Shown: positions 63,230 to 64,000 of the stretch, piece after piece | How the letters are laid out: the number at the start of each line of letters is the position of its first letter | Position numbering within the stretch: position 1 is the stretch's first letter | Assembly (NCBI RefSeq): GCF_000153725.1 | Contig: NZ_DS022276.1 | Span: 1,197,990 to 1,261,989, forward strand | Origin: Salipiger bermudensis HTCC2601 | Lineage (GTDB): Bacteria; Pseudomonadota; Alphaproteobacteria; Rhodobacterales; Rhodobacteraceae | Direction: 5' to 3' | DNA: 64,000 nucleotides | The notes under the pieces: generated by a model | What the model was told of the DNA's origin: nothing | Databases searched by the model: none | Seen by the model: only the letters and a program-made list of their open reading frames with translations | Position numbers and translations under genes: made by a program

Positions 63230-64000
63230 GATCTCGTCTCCTGAGGCTGTCGTAGCGGGTGCAATCGGCAACCGGCTGGCAGCGTAGCGCAGCGCGTCCG
63301 GCGTGGTGATTGTCAGGGGTGGCGCGGGTTCCCGACGGCGCGCCAGAATGTTGAGAACAACGGCGGAGGAATGCACGCCTTCCTCGAGCGCTTCAGCGCA
63401 CGCTGCTTCGACAGCATCCAGCCCATCCGTCAGAACCGCGCTGAGAACATCCACCATCTGCCGATCGCCATTGGGTGCTCTCCCCAGCTTGCGCTGGACC
63501 CGCCGCATGGCAGGTGGCAGCTCCCACTCCTTGAAGGGGGCGCCATTCCGCAAGGCGCCGGGTTTCCGTGCGAGCACGGGGATGTAGTGCAGCGGGTCGT
63601 AGACATCTTTGCCACGTCTGAAGACGCGCGCATGCTCACCCACGAGCTTGCCATCCTGCCAGAGCTCGACGCGTTCAGCATAGGCGCGGATCTCGACGGG
63701 ACGGCCGACGGCATGAGCCTCGACCGAGTAGCGGTTGTTGTCGAACCGGACGAGGCAGGTCTTCGAGACCGAGGCCGGCACCGCATGGTATCCGTCGAAG
63801 GGGCCAGCATAGGGCACAAGGCTTGGGCGCTCAGCCTCGAAGACGTCCCAGGTCGATCGCTCGCGCAGCTCGGGGTGCGGGTGGGACTTGGCCCAGGCCA
63901 AGCAGCGATCTCGCAGCCAAGCATTCAGTTCGGCAAGGCTTTTGAAGCGCGGTCGCGGCACGAAGAAGCGCCGGCGCACGACACCGACCTGGTTCTCGAC
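63230..64000 (-). CDS. istA: IS21 transposase IstA, C-terminal part (in frame with IstB; runs off right edge)
   Basis: This frame encodes the C-terminal about 257 residues of Ist[18 protein letters not shown], then [24 protein letters not shown] split, and the Mu-type C-terminal domain ([19 protein letters not shown]). The DDE catalytic core is beyond base 64000. In IS21 the istA stop usually overlaps istB; here no stop codon occurs, and the frame runs through GDEI directly into MERSKVL of IstB. A fused IstA-IstB product, together with internally started IstB, is predicted. Confidence 0.85.

Larger units (their letters stand above)
62383..64000 (-). mobile_element. IS21-family insertion sequence (left end and istB side; runs off right edge)
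   Basis: The istB-side end has TGTCAATCGGCAGCGAACTT, typical of IS21-family termini, then TGACCCCCT repeated at 62403-62411 and 62428-62436, 25 bases apart, as expected for multiple terminal repeats bound by transposase. The coding part includes istB and most of the C-terminal part of istA. The other end is outside the window. Target-site duplication cannot be checked here. Confidence 0.75.

Overview
The window is GC-rich chromosomal DNA with the gene content and order of a marine-type alphaproteobacterium, most likely Rhodobacteraceae (roseobacter group). Supporting markers are the DUF1467 protein beside methylmalonyl-CoA epimerase, DUF6455 proteins, a GT14/DUF5928 glycosyltransferase, a CHCC zinc-finger protein, an NDUFA9-like SDR, a MoxR/DUF58/DUF4159 operon, an alphaproteobacterial RpoH-type promoter and an FnrL-type box. 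No phage, CRISPR array or rRNA is seen. The only mobile element is an IS21-type insertion at the right edge.

Region 1 (1-14369) is a nitrogen-scavenging locus. One long leftward operon encodes a branched-chain/urea/short-amide type ABC importer (binding protein, two permeases, two ATPases), a Rhodococcus-type amidase, and a full urease set in the order UreE, UreF, fused UreA-UreB, UreC, UreG, UreD (UreD cut by the left edge). Divergent from it lie a two-domain nitrilase-superfamily protein and a second amidase. The likely logic is import of an amide, nitrile-derived amide or carbamoyl compound, stepwise hydrolysis, and nickel-urease release of ammonia. UreC keeps all nickel ligands but has a changed active-site flap and a changed substrate-pocket loop, so the true substrate is open. 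The second nitrilase domain has lost its catalytic cysteine.

Region 2 (14400-32900) is housekeeping: clpB with a heat-shock promoter, pyrF, NfeD/SPFH membrane proteins, NUDIX hydrolase, DNA polymerase IV with a zinc ribbon, rmuC-mutL, ornithine cyclodeaminase, HAD phosphatase, UPF0178, an AEC transporter, an ABC ATPase, a PAP2 enzyme, HIT protein and a GT14 glycosyltransferase. Region 3 (33000-47300) holds a sulfotransferase, the MoxR-DUF58-DUF4159-GATase-like operon, an M17 aminopeptidase/NlpC pair, beta-carbonic anhydrase and asd. Region 4 (47700-56926) has a WbpM-like dehydratase, LOG protein, threonine dehydratase-like enzyme, the cobalamin nucleotide-loop cluster (cobU-cobT-cobS, a CobC-like phosphatase, cobD), a response regulator and methylmalonyl-CoA epimerase. 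Region 5 (57000-64000) has small conserved genes, an M48 lipoprotein, a tandem triplet of DUF6455 genes behind a near-perfect FNR box, an NDUFA9-like gene, tRNA-Leu(CAG), and an IS21-family element whose istA and istB are joined in one reading frame.

Most neighbouring co-directional genes overlap by ATGA, GTGA or TTGA, indicating tight translational coupling. Start codons were chosen from those overlaps and from Shine-Dalgarno positions.
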